NCBI GenBank assembly: GCA_031279175.1
Contig: JAITJA010000002.1
Coordinates: 1 to 13,290, forward strand
From: Odoribacteraceae bacterium
Lineage (GTDB): Bacteria; Bacteroidota; Bacteroidia; Bacteroidales; Marinifilaceae
Direction: 5' to 3'
DNA length: 13,290 bases
Both the position numbers and the translations under genes were made by a program. Below are positions 1-7,487 of the stretch, one piece after another. The number at the start of each line of letters is the position of its first letter. The first letter of the stretch is position 1. The notes beneath the pieces were generated by a model, which ran no database searches, had not been told where the DNA came from, and saw nothing but the letters and a program-made list of their open reading frames with translations.

Positions 1-299
1 GCGGAAGAGGCCGGGTCAGTGCTAATATCCATCCCGGAAGCCCGGTAGTAGTAGTTGTTATCGCTCGTCGTGAAGAGCAGCACGTCGATATCTTCCACGT
101 GATTCTCGACATTCGTCCCAACCACGCGCGTGGCCGGCGAGGCAGGCATCGTCAACGATAAGGTGACGAGCGCCGCGCTATCCCCCGCCTCGAGCAACGC
201 GGTGTTTCCCTCGTCAATATTCCGTATACAAGAGGTGAACGCGAGCGCCGCCGCCAAGAGAGCTATCGCCCCGCGATGTATACTACCTTTACTTTTCAT
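1..299 (-). CDS. Fimbrillin-like lipoprotein (FimA/Mfa1-like), N-terminal fragment
   Basis: The gene starts at the ATG complementary to 297-299 and leaves the window at position 1, so only the first 99 residues are visible. Residues 1-24 look like a lipoprotein signal: basic start (MKSKGSIHRG), hydrophobic ALLAAALA core, and a lipobox-like FTSC with Cys24. The next part resembles the start of Bacteroidales fimbrillins: a short beta strand (VTLSLTMP), an Ala-Thr-Arg-Val site at residues 56-59, then ENHVEDIDVLLF. In Porphyromonas FimA and Mfa1, fimbrillins are exported as lipoproteins and cleaved after an arginine in this area before polymerising; Arg58 would be the equivalent here by inference. 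The protein would sit on the outer membrane and form or anchor a fimbria. A promoter lies just upstream (337-369), so it is not simply read through from the aminotransferase gene. It could be a major subunit, a tip or an anchor protein; the missing C-terminus would decide. Confidence 0.72.
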   Translation of the reverse strand, partial: MKSKGSIHRGAIALLAAALAFTSCIRNIDEGNTALLEAGDSAALVTLSLTMPASPATRVVGTNVENHVEDIDVLLFTTSDNNYYYRASGMDISTDPASS

Positions 300-336
300 C
301 TTTTTGTTTTATGAATTTTTCCTGCTTTTGATTCCG

Positions 337-369
337 CAAATATAGTCTTGGAAAATTGTTAAAAGCAAG
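337..369 (-). promoter_or_regulatory. Bacteroidota-type promoter of the fimbrillin-like gene
   Basis: On the minus strand a perfect TATATTTG -7 box (complement of 337-344) is preceded by CTTG (complement of 366-369) 21 nt upstream, close to the Bacteroidota TTTG-N19-21-TAnnTTTG consensus. The distance to the start codon at 299 leaves a leader of about 30 nt. The leader is AT-rich and lacks a clear Shine-Dalgarno sequence, as is usual in this phylum. Confidence 0.6.
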
Positions 370-576
370 AGAATCCTTGTTTTTCTTTCCATATTTTTTC
401 GCGGGCACTTTTTTTACTTGTTTATCGCGTGTCCGCGCACCGGGAAAGAGGCGACTATTTACACCTGATTATTGCCGGTAATTCCCCGTACTACTACTCT
501 TGTCTTCCCGTTCCCCTCCCGCGGTGGGGGAACCTCTCGAGGGATCGTGTAGCTCGTTTTCCAAGGGGGGTGAGGT
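370..576. other. Intergenic stretch with no recognised gene
   Basis: This stretch lies between the fimbrillin promoter and the aminotransferase terminator. It is AT-rich on the left (poly-T runs around 381-419) and GC-rich on the right. I see only small partial inverted repeats, such as CCTCTCGAGG at about 533-542, and short in-frame stretches without family resemblance. I call nothing in it. Confidence 0.5.
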
Positions 577-616
577 AAAAAGAGAAGGGGGCGACGAATA
601 GTGATTCATCGCCCCC
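577..616 (-). terminator. Intrinsic terminator of the tamB-aminotransferase unit
   Basis: Arms 587-599 and 604-616 form a 13-bp stem with a 4-nt loop. The single irregular pair (595/608) is a G-U wobble when transcribed leftward. In that direction the stem is followed by TTCTCTTTTT (complement of 577-586). It lies 35 nt after the aminotransferase stop codon, so it closes that leftward unit. Confidence 0.88.
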
Positions 617-650
617 GGTGGGATAGTAGGAGTTTCGCGTTAACGAGACA

Positions 651-1871
651 TCATGCCCGGTTGTCGAGATCGTTAATTGTTTTCTTGATAATCTCGATAG
701 CCTCATGCAGCTCGGGTTCGGTGATAACGAGCGGTGGGGCGAAGCGGATGATATGCTCGTGTGTAGGTTTGGCGAGCAGCCCGTTGTCGCGCAACTTGAG
801 GCACACGTCCCAGGCGGTTTCGTTTCCGGTGGGGCGAATGACGACAGCGTTCAGCAACCCTTTTCCCCGGACGAGCTCCACGCGTTCGGAGCGGATACTC
901 CCGATCTCGTCGCGGAAGATCACCCCGAGACGTTTCGCGTTATCGACGAGATTCTCGTTCTTGACGATTTGCAGCGCGGCGATAGAGACGCGGCAGGCGA
1001 CGGGATTACCGCCGTAGGTAGAGCCGTGTTCGCCGGGTTTGATAGTAAGCATGATCTCGTCGTCGGCGAGGACCGCGGAGACGGGCATGGCCCCTCCCGA
1101 GAGAGCTTTACCGAGGATAAGGATATCTGGTCTCACCTCCTCGTGATCGCAGGCGAGCATGCGTCCCGTGCGCGCGATCCCTGTTTGCACCTCGTCGGCG
1201 ATGAAGAGCACGCGTTTAGCCTTGCACAGGTCGGCGGCCTTCCGGAGATATCCCGGGTCGGGGACATAGACTCCGGCCTCTCCCTGTATGGGTTCGAGCA
1301 AGAACCCGGCGACGTTGGGATCCTCGAGCGCCCGTTCGAGGGCGGGGATGTCGTTATAAGGAATCCGGGTAAACCCTGGTGTAAAAGGGCCGAACCCGGC
1401 GTACGAGGAGGGGTCATCGGAGAGGCCGACGATAGTGATGGTTCGCCCGTGGAAATTCCCGTCACAGACGATAATCCGCGCCTGGTCCGGTGCGATACCC
1501 TTGACGTCATAAGCCCAGCGCCGGCACAACTTGAGGGCGGTCTCGTCGGCCTCCGCGCCGGTATTCATGGGCAGCACCTTGTCATACCCGAAATAGCGGG
1601 TGACATATTCTTCCCACTCGCCGAGGACATTGTTATAGAAGGCGCGGGAAGTCAGGGTGAGCACCTTTGCCTGTTCGGTCATGGCCCGTATGATCTCCGG
1701 GTGGCAGTGTCCCTGGTTGACGGCCGAGTAAGCGGACAGGAAGTCGAAATAGCGTTTTCCCTCGACGTCCCAGAGATAGACGCCCTCTCCTCTTTGGAGG
1801 ACGACGGGTAGCGGGTGATAGTTGTGAGCGCCGTACTTGGCTTCTCGTTGGATGTAATCGGTTGCTTTCAT
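651..1871 (-). CDS. rocD: Ornithine aminotransferase (ornithine--oxo-acid transaminase)
   Basis: This 406-residue PLP enzyme of aminotransferase class III transfers the delta-amino group of ornithine to 2-oxoglutarate, giving glutamate semialdehyde and linking arginine/ornithine with proline and glutamate metabolism in the cytoplasm. It aligns almost end to end with eukaryotic-type OAT. The PLP lysine is Lys255 in LGKALSGG, and IADEVQTG supplies the cofactor-binding Asp226. Compared with human OAT numbering (offset 37), the substrate residues Tyr55, Tyr85, Arg180 and Glu235 are kept as Tyr18, Tyr48, Arg143 and Glu198, which favours ornithine over acetylornithine or GABA as substrate. One oddity is Asp109 in the NTGAEADE motif, where Val or Gly is more usual. 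The length is normal for bacterial OAT and the ATG start fits the conserved N-terminus. It starts 35 bp after tamB on the same strand with no promoter in the gap, so it is probably co-transcribed with tamB. Confidence 0.95.
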   Translation of the reverse strand: MKATDYIQREAKYGAHNYHPLPVVLQRGEGVYLWDVEGKRYFDFLSAYSAVNQGHCHPEIIRAMTEQAKVLTLTSRAFYNNVLGEWEEYVTRYFGYDKVLPMNTGAEADETALKLCRRWAYDVKGIAPDQARIIVCDGNFHGRTITIVGLSDDPSSYAGFGPFTPGFTRIPYNDIPALERALEDPNVAGFLLEPIQGEAGVYVPDPGYLRKAADLCKAKRVLFIADEVQTGIARTGRMLACDHEEVRPDILILGKALSGGAMPVSAVLADDEIMLTIKPGEHGSTYGGNPVACRVSIAALQIVKNENLVDNAKRLGVIFRDEIGSIRSERVELVRGKGLLNAVVIRPTGNETAWDVCLKLRDNGLLAKPTHEHIIRFAPPLVITEPELHEAIEIIKKTINDLDNRA

Positions 1872-1906
1872 TTTACTTTTTTTTAAGTGTTACATGTATA
1901 GGTGTC

Positions 1907-4900
1907 TTATTTCAATCGTTGTTGTTTGCTTTTGAATAGCCCGAGATAATTCCGGAGCAACTCGCGGAAAGTGTCGAAATGCTCCTGGTAAGAGACCCCG
2001 ATTCCTTGCACGGTTTCGGTGGCGTTATACGTGATCTTGGTATCGGTATGCGAGTAAGCCTCCAGCTTGAGCGTGCCTTGCGGGTTAAGCTTGACCTCGA
2101 CGTCGAAATCGCCGGTGACGGGAGTTTGCCCGGTATCCTTTGCTTTCTCGATGACGTTACCGTTGGCGGAGATAGAGACGCGATTATTCCACACGCGGGT
2201 AGAGAGAGCCACTTCGAACTCGTTATTCGTTTCGCGGTCGCCGGGCCGGTAGGCCACGTCCACGTCGAGATTAGAGGCGAGCCGCGAGAGCCATCTGGAG
2301 AACTGTCTGGAGAGCATCTCGCTCGCGGTGGCCACGCCTGTCTGGTAGCTGGCGTCGCTAATCACCACGTCCTGCTGGTCGCGCGGGTAGAATCGATTCA
2401 TGAGGAGGAGGGCGAACACTTGCTTGTTGATCTCGTCGGGGCTATCGAGCAGGCCTTGCAGTGTACCCCGCGTGCGCGAATCGAGCGACGGGAACTCGAT
2501 GCCGAAGTTGATGGTAGGATTCATGAGATTATCGGTGAGGTGCAGGGTGCACTCGACGGGGATCTTGGTAGTATAGTCGCGCGTGTCCCAGTCGCTGACG
2601 GCATCCTGCACGAGATCGCCGAGGGCGGTACGGAGGGGATAGAGGGCGGTGACATCGATAGTCGCGTTCGTCGGGTCGCCGTTCCAGGTGATATGCCCGC
2701 CCGGGTGTAGGATAAACTGCTTGTTGACGAGATTTCCCATCGTGAAGAGATATTCCCCTTGTTCGATGGCATACTCCCCGAAGAGATTCAGCTGGTTGTC
2801 CTTGCCGATAGAGACGCGCAGGTCGCCCTTCCCGACACTCTTGAGGATATCCCCGACGGTCGGGTCGAGGATCAGTTGCAGCTCGAGATCGTTAGTGACC
2901 TCGACGGAGACGTCGAAATCGAATGGCGCGGTGGCGGGCGTTTGTCTCCGGCGACTTGCCGCGGCGGGCCTGGCGTCGCGGGCGGTATTGCTAAAATGCA
3001 AGAAATTATACTCGTCGTCCAGCCCCGTGCTCCCGAGCGGCACGAACAGTCGCGAGTGTTCTGTTTTCAGGTTAGCGGTGAGGGTATAGATACCCGCGGG
3101 CGCGTGGATTCTAGTTCTTCCCGTGATGGCGAGTTGCCCGTACGCGGCGCTTTGTCCTGTTGCTGTCGCGTCGACGATCATGAAATTCTTGAATTGCAGG
3201 TTCACGTCCGGTCGTCCCGTCTCGATGTCGTGATACCCGGAGATGCTGGCGGTATTCGCGTTATTATCCAGCAGTTGCAGGTGATCGAAGATCACTCGAC
3301 TCCCCTTGATCTCGACGCGATCGTTGAGCGTGAAAGTCGTGTGGACGGGTTCGACGGGGATCGCGACGTGATCGAAGTGCAAGAAACCGTCGAGCCGCGG
3401 GTCCCCGGAAGGGCCTTTCAGGGAGAGTCCCCCGGAAATACGGCCCGAGCCGCGTCCGAGGATTCCGGGGAAATACCTGGTGACGCGCCCGGCATCGATA
3501 GAGGTGACGAGATTCATGTCGACGAGATTCTTCGAGGGGTCGTAATGTCCCGTCGCGTAGAGGGAATCCCTGTCATTGGTACGGTTAGCGACATCGATGC
3601 GCAGGATCTGCTGTCTGTCGTCCCAGTAAGAATGCGCGCCGAGCACGCCGAGCGTGTCACCGGCGATTCCCCAGTTAGTAAGCTCGATATTAGCGTGAAC
3701 GAGGCGATCATGGTAGAGATCTTGCAGGCGCACGCGCCCGTTGAGCAGGCCGAATAGCGGGAGGCGATTCCCGGGGATCAAATGGCCGACGTCGGCGAGC
3801 TTGAGATTCTCGAACTGCACGAGGAGGGTATCTCGCGGGTTCTCGCCGACGCGTCCCTTGAGGCGGAAGAGCTGGTCGTCGCGTTGTATCTCGAAATTAT
3901 TGATAAAGAAATTATCGCGCTCCCGTAGGACGAGCGACTGTCCTATTCTCCATGTGGCGTCGCCGATGATGATGACGCCGGGGTGGACGAGCAGCTGTGT
4001 GACGCGCCAGTTCCCGTAGCGTGCCAGCCCGATATCGAAAGAGATGGCCCCGCTATACGTCTCCCTTCCCCAGTTATTCCAGGTGAGTTCGTTCGAGACG
4101 CGGTCGGCGCGTATCCTTGTCGCGTCGCGGAGGTTATAGATCTTCCCGATTGGCTCGTAATGGAGCATGGCCACCGTGCACGTACTCTTGATAGAGTCGC
4201 TATTCCCGTTGACGCGCAGCTTGGGTTGGCGGAGGTGCAGCATCTCCCAGTCGATAGAGTCGGCGGTGAACTCGAGGCGGATATCCCCCGTTTGCTCGTG
4301 GCGCGCGAGGAGAGTTGCCTGGTCCGAGAGAGAGACGCCGGGGTAGAGGAGCGGGAGGATGGCGTTGAGATTCTTCATGACGACGGAACACGAGAGGTCG
4401 AGGCCGGGGAGTGGTTGCCTGACTGCCTGTTCGCTCGACGGGAAGTAGGTATACAGGAGATAGTCCCATAGCTTTCCCGGTTGTAGCCCCTGGTAATTCC
4501 CGGCGAGTTCAACATCCACGAGGTTCGACTCGAGGGTCGTCCGTCCTTCCCCGGCGATCATGGCGTGCGCGAAATGCAGGGGATCGATCTCGATACTCCC
4601 GCGCTCGTTGGAATAGCCCAGGGAGAGCCGGAGGTCTGCCCGACATTCGTCGCGCCCTCCCTTTCGTCCCTCGTTCCATTCCCCGGCGAACCGCGCGGCG
4701 ATGGACTCCCCGGGCGCGAAGAGGGTTGGCGCCCAGGAGTCCCATTTCCTGACGCTCATCTCTCCCCGGGCGCGTATGGAGGTCATGGAATCCCTCGTTT
4801 CGTATTCTGCCGCGACCAGCGCGCGCACGGAGTCGTTGTCGACGGAAGCGCGGACGTGATAGCGGTTTCCCGTGCCGTTCACGGAGAGCTTGACGTCCCG

Positions 4901-6328
4901 CGTCACGCCGTCGAAGAGGGATACCCGCGCGGCCTCTCCCTCGAACAGGAAGGAGGTATCGCGCGGGTATCCCCCGGAGAACTTCCCGTCGAAAGTGCCC
5001 GCTCCCAGGAAATCCTGCCCGGAAAGGCGGGCGTAATCGACGTGATCCATGTGCAACTCGCCGGCATAGTCATAGCCATTCTCGCCGGACCGGTAAGTCA
5101 CGACGACATTCCCCCCTATGCCGGGAGTGGTACAGCGCGCCGTGATAATAAAATCAAGAAGTTCTCCCGAGAACGTCCCGGATATATTAAAAGTATCATA
5201 CCGGTCGAGTATCCCGGGTATGGGGAGGTAATGTTCCTCTATCCACGGCAAGTAGAGACCTCGTAACTCCGCTGGCGAGAGCAGCGTCTCCTGCAAATCG
5301 ATCTCGAGGCGGGCATCCTCGACGCGTAGCAGCCCGTTGGCGCGGAAGTCGGCGCGGACGCGGCTTTTCTCGCCGATAAAGAGATCTATATTCCTTCCCG
5401 CGAGATTATCCACGGTATTATACACCTCGCCGCTTCCCGAGACCACGCCGTGCAAGTCCTGTAGCGCGTCGCTAAAATAGAACAGGTCGTCGAGGTGCAC
5501 CTCCGCGTCGGAAAAGAGATAGCGTTGCGGCATCTTCCTGACGAAATCGCGCCAGTACCCGGCCCCGGGGATCCACTCGTAGGCGAGGGTATCGAGGTGC
5601 AACCGGCTCTCTTCCACGCGCAGGCTACCGTCCGTCACGAGCAGCCGCGCGCTATCCGCGAACACGTTGGCGGTCAGTTCGTGCAGCGTTAGCCCCGACT
5701 TCTCCTTCAGGCGCAGGCCCTCCACGCGAGCGCGGAAGCCCCCACCCGGGAACTCTATCGCGCGGAGCGTCGCGTAGACCTCCTGACATTCCATGTCCGT
5801 CCAGTTGACGCCGGCCTCGACGGGTCGCGGGTCCGCGTCCGCGTAATTGACGCGGCAGTCGCGCAGCTCTATCCCGGAGAGGTTTATCCTCCACCCGGGC
5901 GCGTTCCCCGGCGCGTCGTCCCCTCGCGAGAAGGCCGCCAGGAGGGAGTCGAGGGGAGAGCCTCCACCGTCCGGCACGCGGTAGTCGAGGAACGCTTTCT
6001 CGAGGCGTAACTCCCTGACGACGCAGGAGCGATGCATGAGCCGCACGGAGTCTAACCGCGCGAAAAGTCGCCCGACAAATAGCACGGTATCTTGCCGCTC
6101 GTCCCGGAGCAGCACCTCCTCCAGGACGATGGTTTCCAGCGGGCGAAAGTCCACTTTACCGATGGAAATATTCAGGCCGGTGCGCTCGCCGAGTTGTCGC
6201 GTGAAGTACCCGACCAGCCTTGTCTGTATAAAAGGAGTCATCAGCGCGAGGTAAATCCCCATCACCAGCATCCCTAAGAGAATAACACACAGGGAAAAGG
6301 TATTCGCTATCTTTTTAAAGCTCTTCAT
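1907..6328 (-). CDS. tamB: TamB-like translocation/assembly module protein (AsmA-like, DUF490)
   Basis: This is a 1473-residue envelope protein. Residues 1-10 are basic (MKSFKKIANT) and residues 11-31 form a single hydrophobic segment that would anchor it in the inner membrane, with the rest in the periplasm. The start of the mature part (TPFIQTRLVGYF, then TGLNISIGKVDF) is the typical AsmA/TamB opening. The long middle is repetitive beta-strand sequence, as expected for a lipid-conducting beta-groove. The C-terminal TamB domain runs from roughly residue 1020 to 1455, with the characteristic block GEYAIEQGEYLFTMGN near residue 1190. Family members bridge the inner and outer membranes and take part in outer-membrane protein assembly or phospholipid transport. 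No tamA/BamA-family gene adjoins it here. The frame is open throughout, with no sign of decay. It has a well-formed promoter (6343-6373) and is followed by ornithine aminotransferase after 35 bp. Confidence 0.93.
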   Translation of the reverse strand: MKSFKKIANTFSLCVILLGMLVMGIYLALMTPFIQTRLVGYFTRQLGERTGLNISIGKVDFRPLETIVLEEVLLRDERQDTVLFVGRLFARLDSVRLMHRSCVVRELRLEKAFLDYRVPDGGGSPLDSLLAAFSRGDDAPGNAPGWRINLSGIELRDCRVNYADADPRPVEAGVNWTDMECQEVYATLRAIEFPGGGFRARVEGLRLKEKSGLTLHELTANVFADSARLLVTDGSLRVEESRLHLDTLAYEWIPGAGYWRDFVRKMPQRYLFSDAEVHLDDLFYFSDALQDLHGVVSGSGEVYNTVDNLAGRNIDLFIGEKSRVRADFRANGLLRVEDARLEIDLQETLLSPAELRGLYLPWIEEHYLPIPGILDRYDTFNISGTFSGELLDFIITARCTTPGIGGNVVVTYRSGENGYDYAGELHMDHVDYARLSGQDFLGAGTFDGKFSGGYPRDTSFLFEGEAARVSLFDGVTRDVKLSVNGTGNRYHVRASVDNDSVRALVAAEYETRDSMTSIRARGEMSVRKWDSWAPTLFAPGESIAARFAGEWNEGRKGGRDECRADLRLSLGYSNERGSIEIDPLHFAHAMIAGEGRTTLESNLVDVELAGNYQGLQPGKLWDYLLYTYFPSSEQAVRQPLPGLDLSCSVVMKNLNAILPLLYPGVSLSDQATLLARHEQTGDIRLEFTADSIDWEMLHLRQPKLRVNGNSDSIKSTCTVAMLHYEPIGKIYNLRDATRIRADRVSNELTWNNWGRETYSGAISFDIGLARYGNWRVTQLLVHPGVIIIGDATWRIGQSLVLRERDNFFINNFEIQRDDQLFRLKGRVGENPRDTLLVQFENLKLADVGHLIPGNRLPLFGLLNGRVRLQDLYHDRLVHANIELTNWGIAGDTLGVLGAHSYWDDRQQILRIDVANRTNDRDSLYATGHYDPSKNLVDMNLVTSIDAGRVTRYFPGILGRGSGRISGGLSLKGPSGDPRLDGFLHFDHVAIPVEPVHTTFTLNDRVEIKGSRVIFDHLQLLDNNANTASISGYHDIETGRPDVNLQFKNFMIVDATATGQSAAYGQLAITGRTRIHAPAGIYTLTANLKTEHSRLFVPLGSTGLDDEYNFLHFSNTARDARPAAASRRRQTPATAPFDFDVSVEVTNDLELQLILDPTVGDILKSVGKGDLRVSIGKDNQLNLFGEYAIEQGEYLFTMGNLVNKQFILHPGGHITWNGDPTNATIDVTALYPLRTALGDLVQDAVSDWDTRDYTTKIPVECTLHLTDNLMNPTINFGIEFPSLDSRTRGTLQGLLDSPDEINKQVFALLLMNRFYPRDQQDVVISDASYQTGVATASEMLSRQFSRWLSRLASNLDVDVAYRPGDRETNNEFEVALSTRVWNNRVSISANGNVIEKAKDTGQTPVTGDFDVEVKLNPQGTLKLEAYSHTDTKITYNATETVQGIGVSYQEHFDTFRELLRNYLGLFKSKQQRLK

Positions 6329-6342
6329 GTTTATGATGAAGG

Positions 6343-6373
6343 CAAAATTATGTAATATTGCAGCTAAAACAAG
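6343..6373 (-). promoter_or_regulatory. Promoter of tamB
   Basis: On the minus strand CTTG (complement of 6370-6373) is followed after exactly 19 nt by a perfect TAATTTTG -7 box (complement of 6343-6350), matching the Bacteroidota sigma consensus. The -7 box ends 14 nt before the tamB ATG, so the leader would be very short, perhaps under 10 nt. Confidence 0.65.
6353..6360 (+). promoter_or_regulatory. Probable -7 box for the hydroxyacid dehydrogenase gene
   Basis: TAATATTG matches TAnnTTTG except at one position and ends 28 nt before the ATG at 6389. No good -33 box is seen at the expected spacing (around 6330-6334 is TTTA). It lies only 2 bp from the opposing tamB -7 box, so the two promoters would compete for polymerase. 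Confidence 0.4.
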
Positions 6374-6388
6374 TAGTGGAAAGAAAAA

Positions 6389-7318
6389 ATGAGAATATTA
6401 GTCACCTACAGGATCCCGGTCGAGTCCTTCTCCGCGCTCGATAACGAGCACGAGTACACGCTCCCGGGGCACGAGTATTTTACAAACAAGGAGTTGTTAG
6501 ACCTCATCGGCGACCATGACGCGTTGCTCCCGATCTTCACCCGCGCGCTCGACAGGCAGCTGGTCGAGGCGGGCAAGCGATTGAAGATCATAAGTAATTT
6601 CGGCGTCGGGTACGATAATATCGACACGGTTCACGCCCGTTCCCTCGGGATCACCGTCTGCAACACGCCGCGAAGCGTCTGCTTCCCCACCGCCGAGATG
6701 ACAATGGGATTGATGTTGAGCGTTGCCCGCCGCGTGTCCGAGTGCGATCGCCGCCTCCGCGTCGAGAAGGAGAGCATGTGGGGGACGATGAAAAATCTCG
6801 GGGCCACGCTGGAAGGTCGCGTGCTGGGCGTCATCGGGATGGGAAATATCGGGCAGACTGTCGCCCGGATGGCTACCGCGTTTAACATGAAGGTGATTTA
6901 TCACAACCGGAGGAGGATCGTCGATGGGTTCGAGCGCGTCGACCTGGAGACGTTGCTGCGTCGCTCGGACGTGGTCTCTATCCACGCGCCGCTCACCGCC
7001 GAGACGCGTCACCTGATCGGCGAGCGGGAGCTTTCCATGATGAAACCCACGGCTTTCCTGGTGAACACGGCTCGCGGGGCGATCGTGCAGGAGGAGGCGC
7101 TGGCCGCGTGTCTGGCCCGAAAGGGGATCGCCGGCGCGGGCCTCGACGTTTTCGAGGACGAGCCGCGCGTCGCCGGGACGCTCTACGGGCTGGATAACGT
7201 GGTGCTCTCCCCGCATAACGCTACCGGAACGATCGATACGCGTATCGCTACCGGACGGGAAGCAGTCGATAATATCTTGAATTTCTTTGCCGGACGACCG
7301 ACGAACGTCGTGAATTAA
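6389..7318 (+). CDS. D-isomer-specific 2-hydroxyacid dehydrogenase (glyoxylate/hydroxypyruvate reductase-like)
   Basis: This 309-residue cytoplasmic oxidoreductase would reduce a 2-keto acid to the D-2-hydroxy acid, or the reverse, with NAD(P)H. The catalytic domain is split (about residues 1-95 and 285-309) around the nucleotide domain. The Rossmann motif GMGNIG is at 150-155. The catalytic triad is present as Arg229 (NTARG), Glu258 (EDEP) and His276 (SPHNATG). After the second Rossmann strand the protein has His-Asn-Arg-Arg-Arg (172-176) instead of an acidic residue, which suggests NADPH preference, as in GhrB-type glyoxylate/hydroxypyruvate reductases; this is inference. The substrate cannot be read from sequence alone: glyoxylate, hydroxypyruvate, 2-ketogluconate and others are possible. 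It is shorter at the N-terminus than SerA and has no ACT domain, so it is not a classical phosphoglycerate dehydrogenase. It is divergent from tamB and appears monocistronic, ending 169 bp before the convergent lpxB stop. Confidence 0.9.
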   Translation: MRILVTYRIPVESFSALDNEHEYTLPGHEYFTNKELLDLIGDHDALLPIFTRALDRQLVEAGKRLKIISNFGVGYDNIDTVHARSLGITVCNTPRSVCFPTAEMTMGLMLSVARRVSECDRRLRVEKESMWGTMKNLGATLEGRVLGVIGMGNIGQTVARMATAFNMKVIYHNRRRIVDGFERVDLETLLRRSDVVSIHAPLTAETRHLIGERELSMMKPTAFLVNTARGAIVQEEALAACLARKGIAGAGLDVFEDEPRVAGTLYGLDNVVLSPHNATGTIDTRIATGREAVDNILNFFAGRPTNVVN

Positions 7319-7330
7319 GTTCTATGAATA

Positions 7331-7427
7331 GCCCTGCAAGGGCGTTGTCCCTCTTGATAAAGTAGGAGTTCTCCGTCGCGAGGCTTGCTGGCAAACCTTG
7401 CAAGAGTTGCTAGCAAGTATCGCGATA
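7331..7427. other. Hairpins in the convergent dehydrogenase/lpxB gap
   Basis: The 169-bp gap between two convergent stop codons holds three elements: GCCCT-GCA-AGGGC at 7331-7343; an 11-bp stem of 7384-7394 with 7407-7417 (one G-U wobble on the plus strand); and a 10-bp perfect palindrome TATCGCGATA at 7418-7427. None is followed by a good T-run in either direction. They may slow polymerase or act as weak or factor-assisted terminators for the two genes, but I cannot call a standard intrinsic terminator. Confidence 0.35.
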
Positions 7428-7487
7428 ATTACCGCTCTCCTGACGAAATGTTTTTACTTTGTTGCTGCCGTTTGTTCCCCGGTCAGT

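Noticed and set aside
705..1811. Long open frame (368 codons) on the plus strand opposite the aminotransferase gene
   Set aside because: It is the antisense shadow of a clear rocD gene, caused by GC-rich codon use; its translation shows no family motifs.
1979..4471. Several 140-330 codon plus-strand frames opposite tamB
   Set aside because: They are shadows of the continuous 1473-codon tamB frame and have no signal, motif or promoter.
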